DNA of 5,003 bases from Spirochaetales bacterium. GTDB taxonomy: Bacteria; Spirochaetota; Spirochaetia; SPDA01. The stretch is taken from contig SPDA01000218.1 in NCBI GenBank assembly GCA_004525155.1, forward strand, positions 1 to 5,003, in the 5' to 3' direction. Positions 1-5,003 of this stretch are shown in pieces. Both the position numbers and the translations under genes were made by a program. The notes under the pieces were generated by a model. It searched no databases, was not told the DNA's origin, and saw nothing but the letters and a program-made list of their open reading frames with translations. Position 1 is the first letter of the stretch. The number at the start of each line of letters is the position of its first letter.

Positions 1-1
1 A

Positions 2-646
2 CTCGAAACGCGCGGTTACGGAAGACTGCCGGTCATTGACAGGAAAACAGGCAAACTGGCAGGAATTATCACCAAGAGTGACATCATTGAAAAGCTTCTT
101 CACAAGACGGAGCTGGATTTTCAGGAGGAGGAGATACGCCGGTACCGGGCGAGCCATTTTTTCGACGACATTATAGCGGATTCGACAAGGCTTAATTTTC
201 TGTACCAGATCCGCGGTAAAACCATAGCGGAGGGGGGTGTCGTTGCCAGCTCCCTCAAGAAAACGCTGAAACGGCTCGGCATCCACCCGGAAGTTGTGAG
301 GAAAACGGTTATAGCGATGTACGAAGCGGAGATGAACGTTATTATCTACGCGAAGGAAGGTGCGGCGCGCGTAACCGTCGATCCCCGGAGTATCTACGTG
401 GAGATAGAAGACCACGGACCCGGCATACCGGATGTCGAAGAAGCCATGAAACCCGGCTTCTCAACGGCGCCGGAATGGGTACAGGAGCTCGGATTCGGCG
501 CAGGTATGGGTCTGCAGAATATAAAAATGAGTTCGGATGAAATGACCCTTTCTTCCGTACTTGGCAAGGGCACGTTGTTGAAACTCACTTTCGTTATGGA
601 GAACACGAATGAAGTTGAGCGAAATCGTCGAAAAACTCCAGCTTGA
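2..646 (+). CDS. CBS-domain / RsbT-like ATPase regulatory protein (5' truncated)
   Basis: The reading frame is open from the left edge, so the start lies outside the window; 214 residues are visible. Residues 5-33 are the C-terminal half of a CBS domain (GYGRLPVID, then GIITKSDII), a fold that usually binds adenine nucleotides. After a linker comes a GHKL-type ATPase of the RsbT/anti-sigma kinase class: N box YEAEMNV at 107-113, G1 box DHGPGI at 137-142, GFSTA at 152-156, the glycine-rich lid GFGAGMGL at 164-171, and GKGT at 188-191. No histidine-phosphorylation domain is seen. From the family, CBS would sense adenylate or NAD-type ligands and control a serine/threonine kinase-like or ATP-dependent switch; the target is unknown. 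The last 38 bases overlap the DRTGG gene. The highly charged tail after residue 200 may simply be overlap-derived. Family assignment is strong, function inferred. Confidence 0.88.
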   Translation, partial: LETRGYGRLPVIDRKTGKLAGIITKSDIIEKLLHKTELDFQEEEIRRYRASHFFDDIIADSTRLNFLYQIRGKTIAEGGVVASSLKKTLKRLGIHPEVVRKTVIAMYEAEMNVIIYAKEGAARVTVDPRSIYVEIEDHGPGIPDVEEAMKPGFSTAPEWVQELGFGAGMGLQNIKMSSDEMTLSSVLGKGTLLKLTFVMENTNEVERNRRKTPA

Positions 647-947
647 GGTTATGTGCGGCCGGGAGTCCCTGGATCAGGAGATTGAAAGGGGCTTTGCAGG
701 TGACCTGATGAGTGACGTTATAGCAAATGCCAGACCTAAGGATATCTGGGTGACCATGCAGGTCCACATGAATGTGGTGGCCATAACGGGTATGAAGGAG
801 ACTGGAGCGGTGGTGTTTACCCAGGGAAGAATTCCGCTCCCCGAGACGCTCCGGAAGGCGGAAAACGAAGATGCAGTGCTTCTTGGTACGGGCCTGACGG
901 CTTTCGAACTGGTTGGACGGCTTTACAGGCTCGGCATTACCGGATAA
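609..947 (+). CDS. DRTGG domain protein
   Basis: This 112-residue protein consists of little more than one DRTGG domain, the fold also found in the N-terminal part of some HPr kinase-related proteins and in phosphotransacetylase-linked regulators. Recognisable features are GDLMSDVIAN at 31-40, DIWVT at 45-49, the strand and turn around NVVAITGMKE at 55-64, GRIPLPET at 73-80, and the closing helix TAFELVGRLYRLGI at 97-110. The name motif itself is degenerate. The ATG is preceded by GGAG at 598-601, seven bases upstream, which supports this start although it lies inside the CBS-ATPase gene. No catalytic residues are evident, so it is probably a ligand-sensing or protein-binding module. Its place between a kinase-like ATPase and a PHP phosphoesterase suggests a shared signalling task. 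The family is fairly sure; the role is unknown. Confidence 0.85.
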   Translation: MKLSEIVEKLQLEVMCGRESLDQEIERGFAGDLMSDVIANARPKDIWVTMQVHMNVVAITGMKETGAVVFTQGRIPLPETLRKAENEDAVLLGTGLTAFELVGRLYRLGITG

Positions 948-950
948 GGA
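946..950 (+). promoter_or_regulatory. Ribosome binding site deciding the PHP start
   Basis: AAGGA lies four bases before the ATG at 955 and just overlaps the DRTGG stop codon (945-947). It favours ATG 955 over the in-frame TTG at 913, which would add 14 residues unlike the family and bury the start in the preceding gene. Confidence 0.6.
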
Positions 951-954
951 CCGG

Positions 955-1689
955 ATGTTATCGCGTTATAAGATGGACCTGCACAATCATACATGCCTTT
1001 CCCCCTGCGGAGATGCCGGTATGATACCGCAGAACATTCTGCGGGCTGCGGTGGAAAAGGGAATAGGGGTGATTGGGATAACCGATCACAACAGTGTGGA
1101 AAATGTGTCCGCCGTTAAAAGGGCAGCTGAAGATTTCGATATTTCGGTTATCGGCGGCATGGAGGTGACAACCCAGGAAGAGATCCATGTACTGGTCTTT
1201 TTCGATGATGATAAAGGACTTCTGGATTTTCAGGAGCTGATATATGCGAATCTTCACGGATCAAACAGGCCGGAGTATTTCGGAAACCAGTGGGTTGTTG
1301 ACTTTGAGGGTGGTGTTCTGGATCTGAACCCGCGGCTCCTAATCGGCGCCGTCACAATAGGGATTCGTGAAGTGGAACGGGAGGCGCATCTGCGCGGCGG
1401 GCTTGTAATCGCGGCCCATGCGGACAAAACGGCATTCAGCATCATAAGCCAGCTGGGATTCATTCCCCCGGATGTGGCGCTGGATGCGGTGGAATTATCC
1501 CCGTTTTTCAGGACTGACGGTAACGAATCCTGGGTGAAGGAATTGCCGGCGGTCACTTTTTCAGACGCCCACTATCTTCAGGAGATAGGCAGGGCATGGA
1601 TTGAGGCCTATGTCGGTGCGCCGACGGCAGCCGAACTCAAGCTCGCTCTTGGGGGTGAGAAGGGCAGAAGGTTTACAGCCTGCTGCTAG
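955..1689 (+). CDS. PHP-domain metal-dependent phosphoesterase
   Basis: From ATG 955 the protein has 244 residues and starts, as PHP proteins do, almost directly with the metal-binding DLHNHT (H10, H12). Further likely metal ligands are D20, H45 in ITDHN, E70 in GGMEVT, H155 in IAAHAD, and D204/H206 in SDAH. Together these give the usual PHP set for a two- or three-metal hydrolase site. The family hydrolyses phosphoesters (histidinol phosphate, 3',5'-nucleotide bisphosphates, DNA 3' ends), so the substrate cannot be told from motifs. About 70 residues (roughly 84-150) between the E70/H78 region and IAAHAD hold a variable insert that may shape substrate choice. It is a cytosolic protein with no signal peptide or membrane segment. 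It ends in two cysteines. In this operon it could reverse a phosphorylation or degrade a nucleotide signal made or sensed by the neighbouring ATPases; that is inference. Confidence 0.88.
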   Translation: MLSRYKMDLHNHTCLSPCGDAGMIPQNILRAAVEKGIGVIGITDHNSVENVSAVKRAAEDFDISVIGGMEVTTQEEIHVLVFFDDDKGLLDFQELIYANLHGSNRPEYFGNQWVVDFEGGVLDLNPRLLIGAVTIGIREVEREAHLRGGLVIAAHADKTAFSIISQLGFIPPDVALDAVELSPFFRTDGNESWVKELPAVTFSDAHYLQEIGRAWIEAYVGAPTAAELKLALGGEKGRRFTACC

Positions 1690-1694
1690 AATGT

Positions 1695-2138
1695 ATGGAA
1701 GACCTATCGCTGCACGTAATGGACCTGGCGGAGAACTCGATAAGGGCGGGAGCCTCCAGGATAGACATTCTTGTTGAAGAAGACGTGCCGAACCGCAGGC
1801 TTACCATAGTTTTAAAGGATAATGGAAGGGGAATGAATGCCGAGACCCAGGTCCTGGCGCTGGACCCCTTTTATACTTCCAAAGAAGGAAAACGCGTGGG
1901 GCTGGGGCTTCCGCTATTCCGGCAGTCCGCCGAGGAGACCGGCGGCGAATTGACAGTAGAATCGATCCCGGGGAAGGGGACGGTGGTGCGTGCCGAGTTC
2001 CGCACGGATCATCCCGACCTTAAACCCCTGGGAGATATAGAAGAAACCGTGGCGTTGCTGCGGATTTTTCATCCGGAAGTGACATTTTTCCTGGACCGGG
2101 AAAAAAAAGAACCATCCAGGAATGGGAGGCAGCAATGA
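1695..2138 (+). CDS. Stand-alone GHKL (histidine kinase-like) ATPase
   Basis: This 147-residue protein is a bare HATPase_c domain. It has N box DLAENSIRAGA at 10-20 with N14 as the Mg ligand, G1 box DNGRGM at 42-47, PFYTSK at 58-63, the ATP lid GLGLPLF at 69-75, and GKGT at 93-96. A short acidic C-terminal extension (about 105-147) follows. There is no dimerisation/phosphoacceptor domain, sensor or membrane segment, so it is not a classical two-component kinase. Homologous small ATPases often sit beside nuoE/nuoF/hydA genes in anaerobes, with unproven roles such as protein kinase, assembly ATPase or anti-sigma-like switch. The start lies five bases after the PHP stop without a clear Shine-Dalgarno sequence, which suggests coupled translation. 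The ATGA overlap ties it to the next gene. Confidence 0.88.
   Translation: MEDLSLHVMDLAENSIRAGASRIDILVEEDVPNRRLTIVLKDNGRGMNAETQVLALDPFYTSKEGKRVGLGLPLFRQSAEETGGELTVESIPGKGTVVRAEFRTDHPDLKPLGDIEETVALLRIFHPEVTFFLDREKKEPSRNGRQQ
2101..2108 (+). other. A8 run, possible -1 slippage site
   Basis: Eight consecutive A residues are read as GAA AAA AAA GAA in the ATPase frame, giving an A-AAA-AAA heptamer at 2102-2108. The -1 frame from here has no stop and runs into the ATG at 2135 in frame with the downstream [2Fe-2S] gene. Whether any ribosome slips here is unknown. Confidence 0.35.
2124..2129 (+). promoter_or_regulatory. Strong Shine-Dalgarno for the [2Fe-2S] protein
   Basis: GGGAGG ends five bases before the ATG at 2135 and lies inside the end of the ATPase gene. 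It fixes the start of the next gene at the ATGA overlap and implies independent initiation as well as coupling. Confidence 0.7.
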
Positions 2139-2515
2139 AATTAAAACCGGAAGATCTCGAGAAGATCTCAGAGCGAATGAAGGCATCTACCACCCTGCGG
2201 GACGGGAAAGGCAGGGCGAAAATAACTGTCCACATGGGGACCTGCGGTATAGCATCCGGCGCCAGGGAAATCATGAAGGCGTTTATGAAGCAGATTGAAG
2301 ACGGGAATATCAAAGATGTGATTTTTACCACTTCCGGGTGCGCCGGCCTCTGCAGCCATGAACCCATGGCCACCGTGGAGCTTGCAGGCGAGGCCCCGGT
2401 CAAATACGTCAAATTGACAGACGAAAAGGTCGCGAAAATATTTCAGGAACATGTTATGGGGGGCAAGGCCGTACCGGAGTTTGCCCTAGGAAAAGGTAGT
2501 GAGAGGATAGGATAG
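2135..2515 (+). CDS. Thioredoxin-like [2Fe-2S] ferredoxin domain protein
   Basis: This 126-residue protein resembles the NuoE C-terminal or thioredoxin-like ferredoxin fold that often precedes nuoF in hydrogenase operons. The signatures are MGTCGIASGARE at 34-45 and TSGCAGLCSHEP at 66-77. Visible cysteines are C37, C69 and C73. The last two form the C-x3-C half of the usual site. The first half is normally C-x4-C; here only its second cysteine is present, and V32 occupies the expected position of the first. As I recall, relatives in this subfamily also read GTCGIA, so this is probably a subfamily trait rather than a mutation. It may hold a [2Fe-2S] cluster with a non-cysteine ligand, or serve a structural role. 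It could stand in for the missing NuoE as a partner of the flavoprotein. It abuts the nuoF-like gene with no gap. Confidence 0.87.
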   Translation: MKLKPEDLEKISERMKASTTLRDGKGRAKITVHMGTCGIASGAREIMKAFMKQIEDGNIKDVIFTTSGCAGLCSHEPMATVELAGEAPVKYVKLTDEKVAKIFQEHVMGGKAVPEFALGKGSERIG

Positions 2516-4309
2516 ATGGCCAACTATAGAATGAACCTGATGCTGTGCGCGGGCACAGGATGTGTTTCCAACAAATCCTTCGATTTAAAGAAGGCCCTCG
2601 AAGCTGAACTTGAAAAGCAGAAACTGGGGAATGAAATCCAGGTTGTACCGACAGGTTGCCAGGGTTTCTGTGCCCAGGGACCCATAGTTCTTGTTCAGCC
2701 CGACGGAATATTTTATCAGCTGCTGACGGTTAAAGATGTGCCGCACCTGGTGGAGGAACACTTCCTCAAAGGCCGGCCTGTCGAGAAGTTCATGTACAGG
2801 CCGGCGAAGGATGCCGCCCCTATACCGCTTATCAATGAGATAGGTTTTTTCAAGAACCAGCAGCTCATCGTTCTTGCCAACCGCGGAATTATCGACCCGG
2901 AAAACATAGATGAATACATCGCCCGGGAAGGGTACAAGGCGCTTGTAAACGCTTTAACCATGATGGAACCGGATACGATTATAGATGAAATCAAGCAGTC
3001 CGGTTTAAGGGGCAGGGGGGGCGCCGGCTTTCCCACAGGCCTTAAATGGGAGTATGCGCGAAGGGCCAAGGGTGATGAAAAATACGTTATCTGCAATGCG
3101 GATGAGGGGGACCCTGGCGCATTCATGGACAGGTCCGTAGTCGAGTCCGATCCCCACGCCGTAATTGAAGGTATGGCCATCGGTGCCTATGCCATCGGCG
3201 CAACGCACGGTTTTGTGTATATAAGGGATGAATATCCTCTGGCGACCCAGCGTATCAAGCTCGCCATTAAAACGGCAAAGGAGTACGGGCTGCTCGGCGA
3301 CAATATTCTCGGGACAGATTTCTGTTTCGATATAGGCGTCAACCGCGGGGCCGGGGCCTTTGTTTGCGGAGAGGAAACTTCCCTCATCGGTTCTCTTGAG
3401 GGACGGCTTCCTGATCCCCGGGTCCGGCCGCCCTACCCGGCTTCTTCCGGATACAACGGCAAACCCACAAACATCAACAATGTGGAAACCTGGGCGAACA
3501 TCCGGCATATCATCAACCGGAAGGCCTCGTGGTTCTCGTCCATTGGTACGGAAACGAGTAAAGGCACCAAGGTTTTTTCCCTCGTGGGAAAGGTGAACAA
3601 CACCGGTCTGGTCGAAGTCCCCATGGGAATATCCTTAAAGGAGATGGTTTTCGATATAGGCGGCGGCATACAAGGCGGAAAGAAGTTCAAGGCAGTCCAG
3701 ATGGGCGGCCCCTCCGGCGGCTGTATTCCCGAGAGCCTGCTGAGCCTTCCCATCGATTATGAATCCCTTAAAAAAGTCGGGGCCATTGTTGGATCCGGCG
3801 GTATGATTGTTCTGGACGAAGACAACTGCATGGTGGAGGTTGCCCGGTATTTTCTTAACTTTACCCAGGGTGAATCCTGCGGAAAGTGTCCGCCCTGCCG
3901 GGAAGGTACGAGGCACATGCTCAACATCCTGACGAACCTTACCGAAGGCAAAGGTAAAAAAGGCGACATTGAACTGCTTGAGGAAATGGCGATGATGGTA
4001 AAGGAAACAGCCCTGTGCGCCCTGGGAAACACCGCTCCGAACCCGATACTCACCACCATAAAATATTTCCGGGAAGAATATGAAGCGCATATAAACGATA
4101 AAAAGTGTCCGGCCTGCGAATGCAAGGCGTTGATTACGTACCGCATTCTTGAAGACAAATGTACGGGATGCACCTTGTGCGCAAAAAACTGTCCTGTGGC
4201 CTGTATTGCCGGGGAAGTGAAAAAAGTTCATACTATAGACAAGAACGCCTGTATCAAGTGCGGAATGTGTTTCACTGTATGCAAATTCGACGCAGTGAGG
4301 AAAGAATAA
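2516..4309 (+). CDS. NuoF/HydB-type NADH-oxidising flavoprotein
   Basis: This 597-residue, apparently cytosolic protein should exchange electrons between NAD(H) and iron-sulfur clusters through FMN. In order: an N-terminal thioredoxin-like [2Fe-2S] domain (C11-x4-C16, C48-x3-C52); the FMN/NADH core with RGRGGAGFPTG at 165-175, then CNADEGDPGAF and CGEETSLI; an SLBB segment around KVFSLVGKVNN; the [4Fe-4S] motif SCGKCPPCREGT with C455, C458, C461 and distal C501; and a C-terminal tandem [4Fe-4S] ferredoxin (C549, C552, C555, C559; C579, C582, C585, C589). A cysteine cluster CPACECK (C531, C534, C536) lies just before it. This layout is that of HydB of electron-bifurcating HydABC and related NADH-dependent enzymes, and is longer than respiratory NuoF (about 430-450 residues). 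The ATG follows the upstream TAG directly, with AGAGGA at 2502-2507 as ribosome binding site. The symbol is left blank because the partner enzyme is not identified; nuoF or hydB would be the usual name. Confidence 0.95.
   Translation: MANYRMNLMLCAGTGCVSNKSFDLKKALEAELEKQKLGNEIQVVPTGCQGFCAQGPIVLVQPDGIFYQLLTVKDVPHLVEEHFLKGRPVEKFMYRPAKDAAPIPLINEIGFFKNQQLIVLANRGIIDPENIDEYIAREGYKALVNALTMMEPDTIIDEIKQSGLRGRGGAGFPTGLKWEYARRAKGDEKYVICNADEGDPGAFMDRSVVESDPHAVIEGMAIGAYAIGATHGFVYIRDEYPLATQRIKLAIKTAKEYGLLGDNILGTDFCFDIGVNRGAGAFVCGEETSLIGSLEGRLPDPRVRPPYPASSGYNGKPTNINNVETWANIRHIINRKASWFSSIGTETSKGTKVFSLVGKVNNTGLVEVPMGISLKEMVFDIGGGIQGGKKFKAVQMGGPSGGCIPESLLSLPIDYESLKKVGAIVGSGGMIVLDEDNCMVEVARYFLNFTQGESCGKCPPCREGTRHMLNILTNLTEGKGKKGDIELLEEMAMMVKETALCALGNTAPNPILTTIKYFREEYEAHINDKKCPACECKALITYRILEDKCTGCTLCAKNCPVACIAGEVKKVHTIDKNACIKCGMCFTVCKFDAVRKE
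4297..4300 (+). promoter_or_regulatory. Shine-Dalgarno for the NuoG-like gene
   Basis: GAGG lies eight bases before ATG 4309, where the flavoprotein stop and the next start share one base (TAATG). It supports this start over the upstream in-frame ATG at 4159, which would read 50 codons in the wrong frame of the ferredoxin domain. Confidence 0.65.
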
Positions 4310-4905
4310 TGATTAATCTGACAATCGACGAAAAGGAATATGAATTCGAAGATGGCATGACCATTTACGAAGCCGCTAAAAGCAGGGACATTCCGATACC
4401 CACGCTCTGCCATAACGACATGATTAAGCCTTACGGCGCCTGCCGGATCTGCCTCGTGGAGGAAAAAGGAAAGCCGACCCTTATCCCTTCCTGCTCCACA
4501 CCGATCAGCCCGAATATGATTATTTCTACAAATTCCGACCGTGTTAAGCGCGGCAGAAAATTCGTAATTGAACTGCTGCTTTCCCGCTGTCCGGAATCGG
4601 AAGAGATAAAAAACCTTGCGAAGGATCTCGGGGTGGATACGGAGAACGCGGAATCCCTGGATCTGGTGGGGACCTATCTGTTAAAAGAGGCTAAACCTGC
4701 CTTTGAGACAAAATGCGTTCTCTGCGGATTGTGCGTTAGGGTATGCGCTGAAATAACCGAACGGCATGCGCTCGGTTTTTCGAAACGGGGCATTATACGC
4801 AAAATAAAAACGCCTTTTGAAAAATACGCGACAACCTGCATAGGCTGCGGATCCTGCGCTTATGTGTGTCCGACCAATACCATCACCATAGAGGAAGTGT
4901 CCTGA
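4309..4905 (+). CDS. NuoG/HoxU-like iron-sulfur protein without catalytic domain
   Basis: The protein has 198 residues. An N-terminal plant-type [2Fe-2S] domain carries C34, C45, C48 and C62 (GACRIC at 43-48). A helical linker follows, then two [4Fe-4S] clusters: C136, C139, C142, C146 and C177, C180, C183, C187. This matches the electron-transfer N-terminus of HydA, NuoG, HoxU and NADH-linked formate dehydrogenases. Two things differ. The His-Cys3 [4Fe-4S] motif expected after the [2Fe-2S] domain is absent: the matching stretch reads ELLLSRCPESEEI (88-100), with only C94. The protein also stops after the ferredoxin domain, so there is no H-cluster or molybdopterin domain. It most likely forms a soluble complex with the flavoprotein and relays electrons to a separate catalytic subunit. 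Its start overlaps the flavoprotein stop by one base, so the two are probably made together. Confidence 0.92.
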   Translation: MINLTIDEKEYEFEDGMTIYEAAKSRDIPIPTLCHNDMIKPYGACRICLVEEKGKPTLIPSCSTPISPNMIISTNSDRVKRGRKFVIELLLSRCPESEEIKNLAKDLGVDTENAESLDLVGTYLLKEAKPAFETKCVLCGLCVRVCAEITERHALGFSKRGIIRKIKTPFEKYATTCIGCGSCAYVCPTNTITIEEVS

Positions 4906-4913
4906 AACCTGAT

Positions 4914-5003
4914 ATGGAATTAGACAGGATTTATGAATCCATACATGATGAACTGACTGAAGTAAAACGTACAATAAAGTACCAGATCGAAAAGGTGGTG
5001 AAA
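4914..5003 (+). CDS. N-terminus of a possible polyprenyl diphosphate synthase (3' truncated)
   Basis: Thirty codons run from ATG 4914 to the window edge with no stop, eight bases after the NuoG-like gene. The peptide is a charged amphipathic helix that begins MELDRIYESIHDELTEVKR. Long-chain polyprenyl synthases commonly open with this kind of helix (a short I-x-x-I-x-x-E/D-L-x-x-V-E/K pattern), well before their diagnostic GGKRxRP and DDxxD motifs, which would lie outside the window. The product call is therefore a weak resemblance only; a coiled-coil or other helical protein fits too. The ribosome binding site is poor: the nearest purine-rich stretch, GAGGAAG at 4891-4897, is about 16 bases away, so translation may depend on coupling. 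That a gene begins here is likelier than the named product. Confidence 0.45.
   Translation, partial: MELDRIYESIHDELTEVKRTIKYQIEKVVK

Noticed and set aside
913..954. TTG at 913 as an earlier start for the PHP protein
   Set aside because: It overlaps the DRTGG gene, adds 14 residues outside the PHP fold, and lacks a good ribosome binding site, whereas ATG 955 has AAGGA four bases upstream.
1678..1689. C-terminal Cys-Cys of the PHP protein as a possible lipid attachment site
   Set aside because: Bacteria lack the matching protein prenylation machinery in general, and the apparent link to a prenyl synthase at the right edge is itself uncertain.
1695..2138. Classical two-component sensor histidine kinase
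   Set aside because: There is no phosphoacceptor/dimerisation domain, no sensor domain and no response regulator gene in the window; only the ATPase domain is present.
2150..2169. Tandem GAAGATCTC repeat, 11 bases apart, with palindromic AGATCT cores
   Set aside because: It is inside a coding region, encodes an ordinary charged helix, and is too short and isolated to call an operator.
3635..4231. 198-codon open frame on the minus strand opposite the flavoprotein gene
   Set aside because: It lies wholly antisense to strongly conserved NuoF motifs, its translation matches no family I recognise, and it has no separate regulatory context. The same holds for the other minus-strand frames, such as 3005-3508 and 2716-3180.
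4159..4308. ATG 4159 as an earlier start for the NuoG-like protein
   Set aside because: The added 50 residues come from an alternate frame of the flavoprotein's ferredoxin domain and do not resemble the family; ATG 4309 has GAGG at good spacing and begins right at the [2Fe-2S] fold.

Overview
The window is one continuous plus-strand operon segment. It holds five complete genes and one more nearly complete run into the edges: a gene cut at the left edge (CBS domain plus ATPase), a DRTGG-domain protein, a PHP-domain phosphoesterase, a stand-alone GHKL ATPase, a small thioredoxin-fold [2Fe-2S] protein, a 597-residue NuoF/HydB-type NADH flavoprotein, a 198-residue NuoG/HoxU-like iron-sulfur protein, and a gene start cut at the right edge. 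Adjacent genes overlap, abut or are separated by at most 8 bases. I see no internal promoter or terminator and no convincing minus-strand gene. No stretch over 300 bases lacks a gene.

The NuoF-like protein carries an N-terminal [2Fe-2S] thioredoxin fold and a C-terminal tandem [4Fe-4S] ferredoxin. That layout is typical of strictly anaerobic bacteria with HydABC-type electron-bifurcating enzymes (Clostridia, syntrophic Desulfobacterota and relatives). Base composition is moderate, around half G+C. The sequence does not settle the phylum; an anaerobic fermenter, acetogen, sulfate reducer or syntroph is the reasonable inference.

Region 1 (1-2138) is a signalling-type cassette: CBS/RsbT-like ATPase, DRTGG, PHP, GHKL ATPase. 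These families recur beside [FeFe]-hydrogenase/NuoEF genes in anaerobes, but to my knowledge their joint role is not established. Region 2 (2135-4905) is the redox module. NADH would be oxidised at the FMN of the NuoF-like protein, and electrons would pass between its clusters and those of the NuoG-like protein. Region 3 (4914-5003) is the first 30 codons of another protein, possibly a polyprenyl diphosphate synthase.

The points most worth a second look are what is missing. No nuoE/hydC gene lies in the cassette. The protein in the HydA/NuoG position has no H-cluster or other catalytic domain and has lost the His-Cys [4Fe-4S] motif. The electron acceptor module must therefore be encoded elsewhere. 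In addition, an A8 run near the end of the GHKL ATPase gene would, on a -1 slip, read straight into the downstream [2Fe-2S] gene.
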